Of a stretch of 64,000 nt of DNA, positions 27,125 to 33,432 are shown in pieces (positions within the stretch are counted from its first letter, which is position 1; every line of letters begins with the position of its first letter). Both the position numbers and the translations under genes were made by a program. Source of the stretch: Arthrobacter sp. MMS18-M83 (lineage in GTDB: Bacteria > Actinomycetota > Actinomycetes > Actinomycetales > Micrococcaceae); contig NZ_CP113343.1 of NCBI RefSeq assembly GCF_026683955.1, forward strand, positions 1,612,001 to 1,676,000. The letters are read 5' to 3'. Below the pieces are notes generated by a model that had not been told where the DNA came from, made no database searches, and saw only the letters and a list, made by a program, of their open reading frames with translations.

Positions 27125-27291
27125 GGCTGCTGTGCTGAACCAATCGTTGAGTCGGTGAAGGTAGTGAACTGTGACATCCAAGGGAAGAGGATCTGGACCA
27201 TCAGGACAAGCGCGCATGCCGCGAGGGCCACTGATGTCAGGATACGAACCCAAAGGGGTCCCGGAAGGTGGCGGAAAATCCATCCATACAT
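27121..27291 (-). CDS. Small membrane protein (56 aa) between sortase and pabA
   Basis: From ATG 27291 the minus strand encodes 56 residues, MYGWIFRHLPGPLWVRIL and onward, ending IGSAQQP. Residues about 14-35 form one transmembrane helix (VRILTSVALAACALVLMVQI), followed by LFPWMSQFTTF. Its stop overlaps the pabA start (ATGA) and its start is 3 bases after the sortase stop, so it is translated as part of the sortase-pabA operon. The conserved position suggests a real gene, perhaps linked to the sortase. It is shorter than common ORF cut-offs and easily missed. Confidence 0.75.
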   Translation of the reverse strand: MYGWIFRHLPGPLWVRILTSVALAACALVLMVQILFPWMSQFTTFTDSTIGSAQQP

Positions 27292-27294
27292 GGC

Positions 27295-28143
27295 TTAGCC
27301 CTTTCCGCGCGTCTGCGCGACTTGCTTGGCAATGTCCTGAGGTGGGCCGGCGGATGCGGGTTGCCAGCTTTCCAGAACGGAGAACGCGATGATGCGTTCT
27401 TCCGCACCGAAGCGCGGATTGCAGCTGGTCATGGTCAAGTAGCTTTCGGTAGGCGTCGCACCAGGCTGTGTAGGGACCGGGAGAAGGACGTCCGTCCGCG
27501 AGGGCAGCACGATCTGGTTGTTGCGGAAAACGTATGTGTAGTAGCCGTCTTTGGTCTGCACATAGATTTTGTCGCCTGGTACCAGGAGATGGATGTTGTC
27601 CAGCACAGCGCCGTGGGTCTGGCGGTGACCGGCGACGGCGAAGTTGCCGGTCGCCCCGGGCATGCTGGTGGTCCCGTAGTGGCCCAGGCCCAGGGTGTCC
27701 AGGATGTCGGAGCCGGTTCCTTCGATGATGGGGCGCGAATAATCAGGGCCGAATCGGGGAATGTACATGATGCCGATCATTCCGCCGTGCTCGGGTTCCT
27801 GCGCAACGACGGGTTTCCCGTAGCTCGGCGCTTTGGCAGGGTCAGCGGGGGCAACCGGTTCAACCGGTCCCGCAAAGTCCTTGGCGAATCCCTGGATGGC
27901 CTGGCTTTGCTTCACGTCGGCTTCGACGTTGGTCCACCACAGCTCCCACGCCACGAAGAGCAACAGGATGACTCCTCCGGTGAGGAGGAGTTCGCCGATG
28001 ATCTGGACCACCTTGCGCACAACGTCACCGGTGCTCGGCCGTCCCTTGCGTTTCCCCGAGCGGGGCCGCCGGGAACCTTCGATGCCGCTCCCTGTGCCGT
28101 CGTCGGCCACGGCAGCGGCCTGCTGCGTCTGCTGCTGCGCCAC
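27295..28143 (-). CDS. Class E sortase
   Basis: This 282-residue protein has a basic, disordered cytoplasmic N-terminus, a transmembrane helix (about 48-72, IIGELLLTGGVILLLFVAWELWW) and an extracellular sortase beta-barrel. Catalytic residues are visible: His in AGHRQTHG (about 168), Cys in TMTSCNPRFGAEERII (about 241) and the Arg in the same segment. Class E sortases of high-GC actinobacteria usually recognise LAxTG-type signals and anchor housekeeping surface proteins (family knowledge). No LPxTG-type substrate is encoded nearby. It heads the minus-strand operon and is divergent from crgA. Confidence 0.9.
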   Translation of the reverse strand: MAQQQTQQAAAVADDGTGSGIEGSRRPRSGKRKGRPSTGDVVRKVVQIIGELLLTGGVILLLFVAWELWWTNVEADVKQSQAIQGFAKDFAGPVEPVAPADPAKAPSYGKPVVAQEPEHGGMIGIMYIPRFGPDYSRPIIEGTGSDILDTLGLGHYGTTSMPGATGNFAVAGHRQTHGAVLDNIHLLVPGDKIYVQTKDGYYTYVFRNNQIVLPSRTDVLLPVPTQPGATPTESYLTMTSCNPRFGAEERIIAFSVLESWQPASAGPPQDIAKQVAQTRGKG

Positions 28144-28320
28144 TGGATCTCCTCTTCACAGGCACGGACGCCCGACGACGAGCGGCCTCCGAAATCCGGC
28201 TAGACTTGACTGCTAGTACGAACCCGGAATTGCCGCGTGCACGTTGACCGCTGGAATTTTCCTTCCTGCAGGATATCAAGCTGACGCGTGGCCATTCATT
28301 CACCCGGCCCAGGAGGATCC

Positions 28321-28572
28321 GTGCCCGAGTCCAAGCCCCGCAAGAGGGCCGCCCGCCCCGCCGAGGCGGCTACTGCGCAGCAGTACAAGCCGAACCCAGT
28401 CTGGTACAAGCCAGTCATGTTCGGCCTCATGATCATTGGCTTGCTGTGGATCATCACTTTCTACATCACCAGTGGTCAACTTCCCGTGCCAGCGTGGGAG
28501 TCCTGGAACATCGTGGCAGGCTTCGGCATCGCGATTGTCGGCTTCCTCATGACCACGCGCTGGCGCTCTTAA
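28321..28572 (+). CDS. crgA: Cell division protein CrgA
   Basis: This 83-residue protein starts at GTG 28321 behind CAGGAGGATCC. After a basic N-terminal segment (PESKPRKRAARP) and the motif KPNPVWYKPVMFGLMIIGLLW there are two transmembrane helices (about 34-52 and 62-78), the standard CrgA layout. CrgA helps recruit FtsI and other divisome proteins and affects sporulation septation in Streptomyces. Its position beside sortase, pabA and pknB is conserved across actinobacteria. Confidence 0.9.
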   Translation: MPESKPRKRAARPAEAATAQQYKPNPVWYKPVMFGLMIIGLLWIITFYITSGQLPVPAWESWNIVAGFGIAIVGFLMTTRWRS

Positions 28573-28614
28573 GCGGCTACCTCACATTTCAACCGCCTGC
28601 ACCGTCTACTAGAC

Positions 28615-29124
28615 ATGACCACCAGGCACACCACCATTGATTCCGCGCTGGGCCAGCTCACGCTGACTGCCCGTGGCGGGCTGTTGACGGGCATCTTCTT
28701 CGAGGGTCACTGGCATATGCCGCCCACGGAATTCTTCGGCCAAGCCGTCCCGGCCGATGACCCCCTGTTCCAGCAAACAGCCGCTGAGCTCGGCGAATAC
28801 TTGGCCGGCGAACGGACGGTGTTCGACGTCCTTTTCAAGGCTTCCGGGAATCCCTTCCAGGAGAGGGTCTGGGCCCGGCTCCAACAAATTCCGTATGGGG
28901 AAACCGTTAGCTACGGGCAACTGGCCACCGAACTTGGTGATCGCAACCTTTCCCAGGCCGTCGGTTCGGCGGTTGGCCGCAATCCGCTAAGTATCGTCAT
29001 TCCGTGCCACCGGGTAGTAGGGCACGACGGGAGGCTCACCGGATACGCCGGCGGACTGGACAACAAGCGGTTCCTGCTGGAACTCGAGGAACCAGCGGCG
29101 GCTAAGGAAAGCAAGCTCTTCTGA
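28615..29124 (+). CDS. ogt: Methylated-DNA-protein cysteine methyltransferase (first copy)
   Basis: This 169-residue protein carries the alkyltransferase domain, with helix-turn-helix YGETVSYGQLATELG, acceptor site IPCHRVVG (Cys about 132) and the GYAGGLDNKRFLLELE tail. It transfers methyl groups from O6-methylguanine irreversibly to its own cysteine. At the position of the usual arginine finger (RAVG) it reads QAVG. It is first in a tightly packed set with an ECF sigma factor, a second MGMT and AlkB; its TGA shares a base with the next ATG. Confidence 0.92.
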   Translation: MTTRHTTIDSALGQLTLTARGGLLTGIFFEGHWHMPPTEFFGQAVPADDPLFQQTAAELGEYLAGERTVFDVLFKASGNPFQERVWARLQQIPYGETVSYGQLATELGDRNLSQAVGSAVGRNPLSIVIPCHRVVGHDGRLTGYAGGLDNKRFLLELEEPAAAKESKLF

Positions 29125-29630
29125 TGGAGCCCAAGAAGCCGTTCGAGCTGATCGTCCGGGAGCACGGACCCACGGTGCTCCGTGTATGCCGTGCGGTTCT
29201 TGGCCCCCACGACGCGGAAGACGGCTGGTCCGAGACGTTCCTCTCCGCCTTGAGGGCCTACCCTGAGCTTCCTGCAGGCGCCAACATCCAGGCGTGGCTC
29301 GTCACCATCGCCCACCGCAAGTCCATCGACATCGTCCGTGCGCGGAATCGCCAGCCAGTTCCCGTAGATGTGCTGCCTGTGAGCCATTCCGGGCTCGGCA
29401 TCCCCGGCGACGGCCATGCGGAAGTGCTCGACGCCGTCGGGCAGCTTCCACCGAAACAGCGCCGGGCGGTGGCGTACCACTACCTCGCCGGGCTTCCGTA
29501 CAAGGACGTCGCCGTGCTTCTCGGCGGAACCCCCGACGCCGCGCGTCGTGCAGGTGCCGACGGGGTCAAGGCGCTTCGCACCATTCTCGTCGATAGCTCC
29601 GTGAGCTACGTGAAAGAAGAGACCCCATGA
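29124..29630 (+). CDS. ECF-type RNA polymerase sigma factor
   Basis: This 168-residue protein has only sigma regions 2 and 4. Region 2 includes EDGWSETFLSALRAYPEL and AWLVTIAHRKSIDIVRARNR (about 33-75). Region 4 includes LPPKQRRAVAYHYLAGLPYKDVAVLLGG (about 106-135). There is no anti-sigma gene or zinc-binding anti-sigma domain beside it. It overlaps the first MGMT gene by one base and the second by four. A sigma factor embedded in an alkylation-repair operon is probably the regulator of that operon (inference). Confidence 0.88.
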   Translation: MEPKKPFELIVREHGPTVLRVCRAVLGPHDAEDGWSETFLSALRAYPELPAGANIQAWLVTIAHRKSIDIVRARNRQPVPVDVLPVSHSGLGIPGDGHAEVLDAVGQLPPKQRRAVAYHYLAGLPYKDVAVLLGGTPDAARRAGADGVKALRTILVDSSVSYVKEETP

Positions 29631-30247
29631 CCATCGACCACAACGAACCCGACGTCTCCGAGCTCCTCGCACCCTTCGATTCCGTTGAACCAGACGTCCT
29701 CCAGCGGCTCCACGACCGTCTCGCAGCGGCGGCCGCGGAACAACACACCCTCGATATCGCCTACCGCACCGTGGATTCCCCGATCGGCAAACTGCTGCTC
29801 GCGGCAACGGAGCGCGGCATGGTGCGCGTTGCCTTTGAAGTGGAAGACCACGACGCCGTGTTGCAACTACTCGCTGAAAAACTCAGTCCGCGGATCCTCT
29901 TCTCAGCTGGCCGCCTGGATCCCGCTGCCCGCGAACTGGATGAATACTTCGGCGGGACGCGCCACAATTTTGACCTCCCCTTGGATTTCAGCCTTTCGCG
30001 TGGATTCCGGCTCAGCGTCCTGGAGCATCTGCCGCACATCGCGTACGGGCACACGGAAAGCTACGCTCAAGTGGCCCTGGCGGCGGGAAGACCGCGAGCC
30101 GTGCGCGCCGTCGGCACTGCCTGCGCCACCAACCCGCTGCCGGTGATTGTTCCTTGCCATCGGGTGGTGAAATCCGATGGATCGTTTGGCAACTACCTTG
30201 GCGGCACGGAGGCCAAGCGCACCTTGTTGGCCCTTGAGGCAGCATGA
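29627..30247 (+). CDS. Second MGMT-type alkyltransferase with N-terminal extension
   Basis: The C-terminal 150 residues are an O6-alkylguanine transferase with SLSRGFRLSVLEHLPHIAYGHTESY, RAVRAVGTACATNP and acceptor motif IVPCHRVV (Cys about 170). The intact RAVG contains the arginine finger that the first copy lacks. About 45 extra N-terminal residues form a helical, acidic segment (PDVSELLAPFDSVEPDVLQRLHDRLAAAAAEQ) before the normal start of the fold. It is encoded directly after the ECF sigma gene with an ATGA overlap. The extension could contact the sigma factor, making this a sensor as well as a repair enzyme (inference). Confidence 0.9.
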   Translation: MTIDHNEPDVSELLAPFDSVEPDVLQRLHDRLAAAAAEQHTLDIAYRTVDSPIGKLLLAATERGMVRVAFEVEDHDAVLQLLAEKLSPRILFSAGRLDPAARELDEYFGGTRHNFDLPLDFSLSRGFRLSVLEHLPHIAYGHTESYAQVALAAGRPRAVRAVGTACATNPLPVIVPCHRVVKSDGSFGNYLGGTEAKRTLLALEAA

Positions 30248-30939
30248 GCTCCGGATGGACGGAACCACTGTTTCCGCTTGAGTTGCCGGACGCGCCCGAC
30301 GCCGGTCCGCGAGAAATCGCGCCCGGCGCCGTGCACGTTCCGGGCTGGTTGAGCCTTGAACAGCAGAGGTGGATCATGGCCCGTTTCGATGAATGGACAC
30401 ATGGTCCAGTCCCCTTGCGTGCGCCAGTTCTTCCCGGTGGGCACCCAATGTCCGTCCGGACGGTTTGCTTGGGCTGGCACTGGCGGCCGTACAAGTACAC
30501 ACGCGAGGCCTTCGACGTCAACGGATGGCGGGTCCTGGACTTTCCCGACTGGATGGTTCGGCTTGGCCGCAAAGCATTATTCGAGGCATACGGTGATGCG
30601 GCCGAAGCCGCCAGCTATACGCCGGACACCGCGCTGGTGAATTTCTACGACGACGACGCCAAGATGGGAATGCACCAGGACAAGGACGAGAAGTCCCGGG
30701 CCCCTGTGGTGTCACTCAGTATCGGTGACAGTTGCGTCTTCCGATTCGGGAACACTGAGACCCGCACCAAGCCGTACAACGACGTCGAACTGTCCTCCGG
30801 CGATCTGTTCGTGTTCGGCGGTGCATCGCGTTTTGCGTACCACGGCATCACCAAGGTGCTCCCCGGAACGGCCCCCGAGGGCTGCGGACTGCCCAGTGGG
30901 CGGATCAATATCACCATGCGTGTCACTGGGATGTCGTAG
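30244..30939 (+). CDS. alkB: AlkB-family alkylated DNA dioxygenase
   Basis: This 231-residue Fe(II)/2-oxoglutarate dioxygenase has the core motif MHQDKDE (His-x-Asp iron ligands, about 143-145), the second His in FAYHGITKV, and the 2-oxoglutarate-binding arginines in GRINITMRVTG. The N-terminal HWRPYKYT and LVNFYDDDAKMGMHQD segments match AlkB proper rather than distant homologues. AlkB oxidatively removes methyl groups from 1-methyladenine and 3-methylcytosine. It overlaps the second MGMT by four bases. Confidence 0.92.
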   Translation: MSSGWTEPLFPLELPDAPDAGPREIAPGAVHVPGWLSLEQQRWIMARFDEWTHGPVPLRAPVLPGGHPMSVRTVCLGWHWRPYKYTREAFDVNGWRVLDFPDWMVRLGRKALFEAYGDAAEAASYTPDTALVNFYDDDAKMGMHQDKDEKSRAPVVSLSIGDSCVFRFGNTETRTKPYNDVELSSGDLFVFGGASRFAYHGITKVLPGTAPEGCGLPSGRINITMRVTGMS

Positions 30940-30995
30940 GGCTGGGGCACAATGTCAACAACAACTTCTGCCCAGCTTCCTGTGGAGGAACACCC

Positions 30996-31598
30996 ATGAC
31001 CCCGCCCGAGAACGGCACCATCATTGGCGATGACGGCCTCGCCCGGCCACCGTGGGCATCCGCTGACCCGCTCATGCGCGACTACTACGACCACGAGTGG
31101 GGCATGCCCGTGCGGGACGAGCAGGGCATGTACGAGCGCATCAGCCTTGAGGGTTTCCAAGCGGGTCTCTCTTGGGCCACTATCTTGCGCAAGCGCGAAG
31201 CGTTCAGGTCGGCTTTCTTGAATTTCCACCCGGAAAGTGTGGCGGCCTTCACCGAGGCGGATGTCGAACGGCTGATGCAGGATCCAGGGATCGTGCGCAA
31301 CCGCCTCAAGATACGCGCGGCCATCACCAACGCCAAAGCCACCATCGCCCTACGCGGCGAAGGCGGACTGGTGGACTTCGTTTGGTCCTTCCAACCCGTG
31401 TCAACGCCTGAACCGCGTACCTTTGCCGATGTCGCCACCCAGTCGCCGGAATCGATCGCTTTGTCCAAGGCCCTGCGTAAGAAGGGCTTCGCGTTCGTCG
31501 GGCCAACCACCATGTATGCGTTGATGGAGGCGATCGGCATCATCGATACCCATCTGGTGGACAGCCATCGTCGTGGCAGCTCTGGAGTTTGGCTCTGA
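30996..31598 (+). CDS. tag: DNA-3-methyladenine glycosylase I
   Basis: This 200-residue protein has the Tag signatures PPWASADPLMRDYYDHEWGMPV, GLSWATILRKREAFRSAF and KGFAFVGPTTMYALMEAIG, and releases 3-methyladenine from DNA. The zinc-binding Cys and His of E. coli Tag (near the N-terminus and in the C-terminal tail) are not seen: the start reads RPPWASA instead of RCGWV and the tail has no Cys. A GGAGGA ribosome-binding site precedes the ATG, 56 bases after alkB. With MGMT x2, sigma factor and AlkB it forms a five-gene alkylation-repair set. Confidence 0.9.
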   Translation: MTPPENGTIIGDDGLARPPWASADPLMRDYYDHEWGMPVRDEQGMYERISLEGFQAGLSWATILRKREAFRSAFLNFHPESVAAFTEADVERLMQDPGIVRNRLKIRAAITNAKATIALRGEGGLVDFVWSFQPVSTPEPRTFADVATQSPESIALSKALRKKGFAFVGPTTMYALMEAIGIIDTHLVDSHRRGSSGVWL

Positions 31599-31905
31599 TA
31601 CCCGATGTTCTTTCCACAGAAGTGCGTAACTTTATCCACAGCTGTGGACAATTTATGTGGACATCCACTTACATTGTGCGAAAAATCGCGAGATACGGGT
31701 GAATCCAGGGCCTGCACGCTTTCCACAGAGGTTTTACCCAATGTGAACAACGCTGTGGATAGTGTTCCCGGGTTCATCGAGAGTTCACCGCGGATGCATT
31801 GAGAACTTCATTCAGCCCGCTGGACCCTGACCGCCTGATGGCCCTCCCTGGACCCTTCCGGGTCTTCGATGTGGCTTTAGTCGCGATGTGTGAAAGAATC
31901 TGCGT
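31599..31905. other. Intergenic region with DnaA-box-like cluster
   Basis: No gene is visible in these 307 bases. Seven 9-mers resembling the DnaA box TTGTCCACA lie within 31610-31762: CTTTCCACA (31610-31618), TTATCCACA (31632-31640), TGTGGACAA (31643-31651, an exact reverse match), TGTGGACAT (31656-31664), CTTTCCACA (31719-31727), TGTGAACAA (31742-31750) and TGTGGATAG (31754-31762). The second and third face each other as an inverted pair. The segment is AT-richer than its surroundings. The region is not flanked by dnaA or dnaN, so a DnaA-titrating or regulatory site is likelier than oriC. Confidence 0.6.
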
Positions 31906-32268
31906 ATGAATGCAGATAAGAGTGCCTGCTCGCTGGGTGTCGACAGCCAGTACGTTGAGTTGGCCGTGGAAGTGTTCGCGATGCTGGCTGATGCCACGCG
32001 GGTACGGATCATCCTGGCGCTCCGCGACGGCGAAATGGCCGTCGGCGCGCTGGCGGACCTGGTGGGGAAGTCCCCGGCGGCAGTATCGCAGCACCTTGCC
32101 AAAATGCGCCTGGCGAGGATGGTTTCCACGCGGCAGGACGGAACCAGGGTTATGTACCGGCTGGAGAACGAGCACGCCAGACAACTTGTGGCAGATGCCA
32201 TCTTCCAAGCAGAACATGCCCTCGGCGGCACCCCTGCACACCACCGCGCAGAACAGGCAACGGCATGA
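31906..32268 (+). CDS. ArsR/SmtB-family metal-responsive repressor
   Basis: This 120-residue winged-helix protein matches the SmtB/CzrA/NmtR group: EVFAMLADATRVRIILALRDGEMAVGALADLVGKSPAAVSQHLAKMRLARMV, then TRQDGTRVMYRLENEHARQLVADAIFQAEHA. The last helix carries the His and Glu/Asp residues (NEHAR...FQAEHAL) that form the alpha-5 metal site in zinc sensors. It overlaps the CDF transporter by four bases and most likely represses this two-gene operon until zinc or a similar ion binds. ATCTGC...GCAGAT at 31898-31917, spanning the start codon, is a weak operator candidate. Confidence 0.9.
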   Translation: MNADKSACSLGVDSQYVELAVEVFAMLADATRVRIILALRDGEMAVGALADLVGKSPAAVSQHLAKMRLARMVSTRQDGTRVMYRLENEHARQLVADAIFQAEHALGGTPAHHRAEQATA

Positions 32269-33320
32269 GCAGTCACCAGCAAGTTGATCATCACGACGAC
32301 CACGTGCACGACCATGACCATGACCATGACCATGAGCACGCTGGACACGAGCACGAGCATGACCACCAGCACGAGCACCATGGGGGCCTGAAGGGCTGGC
32401 TCTACGAGCTTTTCGTCCCGCACACCCACGACTCGGCCGATTCCATCGACGATGCCCTTGAGTCCAGCACCCAGGGCGTCCGGGCTCTTAAGATCAGCCT
32501 TTTCATACTCCTTGCCACCACGGTCCTGCAGTTTCTCGTGGTCCTTATCAGCGGCTCCGTCGCTTTGCTGGCTGACACCATCCACAACTTCTCGGATGCG
32601 CTCACCGCTGTGCCCCTGTGGATCGCGTTCATCCTGGGACGTCGGGCGGCAACTCGCCGCTACAACTATGGATACGGGCGGGCGGAGGATCTTGCGGGAC
32701 TGTTCATCGTCGTCGTGGTTGCGCTTTCTGCGGTGGTCGCCGCTTGGCAGTCCATTGACCGCTTGTTCCACCCGCAACCCCTGCACAACCTGTGGTGGGT
32801 TCTCGCGGCCGGACTCATAGGCTTTGCAGGCAATGAAATTGTGGCTGTCTACCGCATCAGGGTCGGCCGGCAGATCGGGTCCGCTGCACTGGTCGCCGAC
32901 GGCGTGCACGCCCGCATCGACGGATTCACCTCCCTCGCCGTGGTACTTGGCGCCGGCGGCGTGCTGCTCGGATTCCCTTTGGCCGACCCCATCGTCGGCC
33001 TGCTGATTTCGGCGACCATCATCGTCCTGCTCTGGGGCACCGTACGCAGCGTCGGACGGCGCCTGATGGATGGAATAGAACCCGAACTCCTCGACAACGC
33101 CCAAGCAGCGTTGGAGAGGACCCCCGGTGTTCTTTCCGTGCCGAAGCTGCAGCTTCGCTGGGTTGGCCATCGCCTTCAGGGGGCGGCCACCATCGTCGTC
33201 GCCAACGCAGCACTCTCAGCCGTGGAAGAAACAGTTGATGACGCCCGGCACCAGCTTGAGCGTGCGCTTCCGAAGCTCGACGACGTGGTGATTCAGCCTG
33301 TGACAGGGCCTGCCAGCTGA
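32265..33320 (+). CDS. Cation diffusion facilitator, zinc-type exporter
   Basis: This 351-residue protein begins with about 40 residues very rich in His and Asp (HHDDHVHDHDHDHDHEH), a likely metal-binding tail. Six transmembrane helices follow with the CDF metal-site motifs HNFSDALT (about 105-112) and DGVHARIDG (about 213-221). The C-terminal cytoplasmic domain includes LERTPGVLSVPKLQLRWVGHRL. It should exchange protons for Zn(II), or possibly Co(II)/Cd(II)/Ni(II). Four tandem GACCAT hexamers at 32310-32333 encode part of the tail and could change length in frame. Confidence 0.92.
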   Translation: MSSHQQVDHHDDHVHDHDHDHDHEHAGHEHEHDHQHEHHGGLKGWLYELFVPHTHDSADSIDDALESSTQGVRALKISLFILLATTVLQFLVVLISGSVALLADTIHNFSDALTAVPLWIAFILGRRAATRRYNYGYGRAEDLAGLFIVVVVALSAVVAAWQSIDRLFHPQPLHNLWWVLAAGLIGFAGNEIVAVYRIRVGRQIGSAALVADGVHARIDGFTSLAVVLGAGGVLLGFPLADPIVGLLISATIIVLLWGTVRSVGRRLMDGIEPELLDNAQAALERTPGVLSVPKLQLRWVGHRLQGAATIVVANAALSAVEETVDDARHQLERALPKLDDVVIQPVTGPAS

Positions 33321-33362
33321 CGCGCCAGGTTCCATTCCCAACAGATGCCTAGCTGATCGGGC

Positions 33363-33368
33363 TATGAT
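33363..33368 (+). promoter_or_regulatory. Possible -10 box of second SEDS gene
   Basis: TATGAT lies 65 bases before the ATG at 33433. No good -35 hexamer is seen 16-18 bases upstream. A GAAAGAAG ribosome-binding site follows near 33424-33431. The 112-base space after the CDF gene is the only room for a promoter. Confidence 0.35.
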
Positions 33369-33432
33369 GACGCACTGAACACGGACCCGCTGAGAGGAAC
33401 CCACCCGGGCCGCCCGAAATCCACGAAAGAAG

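Noticed and set aside
28615..30939. An Ada-type fused regulator for the alkylation genes
   Set aside because: Neither MGMT has the N-terminal zinc/Cys domain or the AraC helix-turn-helix of Ada.
31599..31905. Reading the DnaA-box cluster as oriC
   Set aside because: No dnaA, dnaN, rpmH or gyrB flanks it and there is no long AT-rich unwinding element; a secondary DnaA-binding site fits better.
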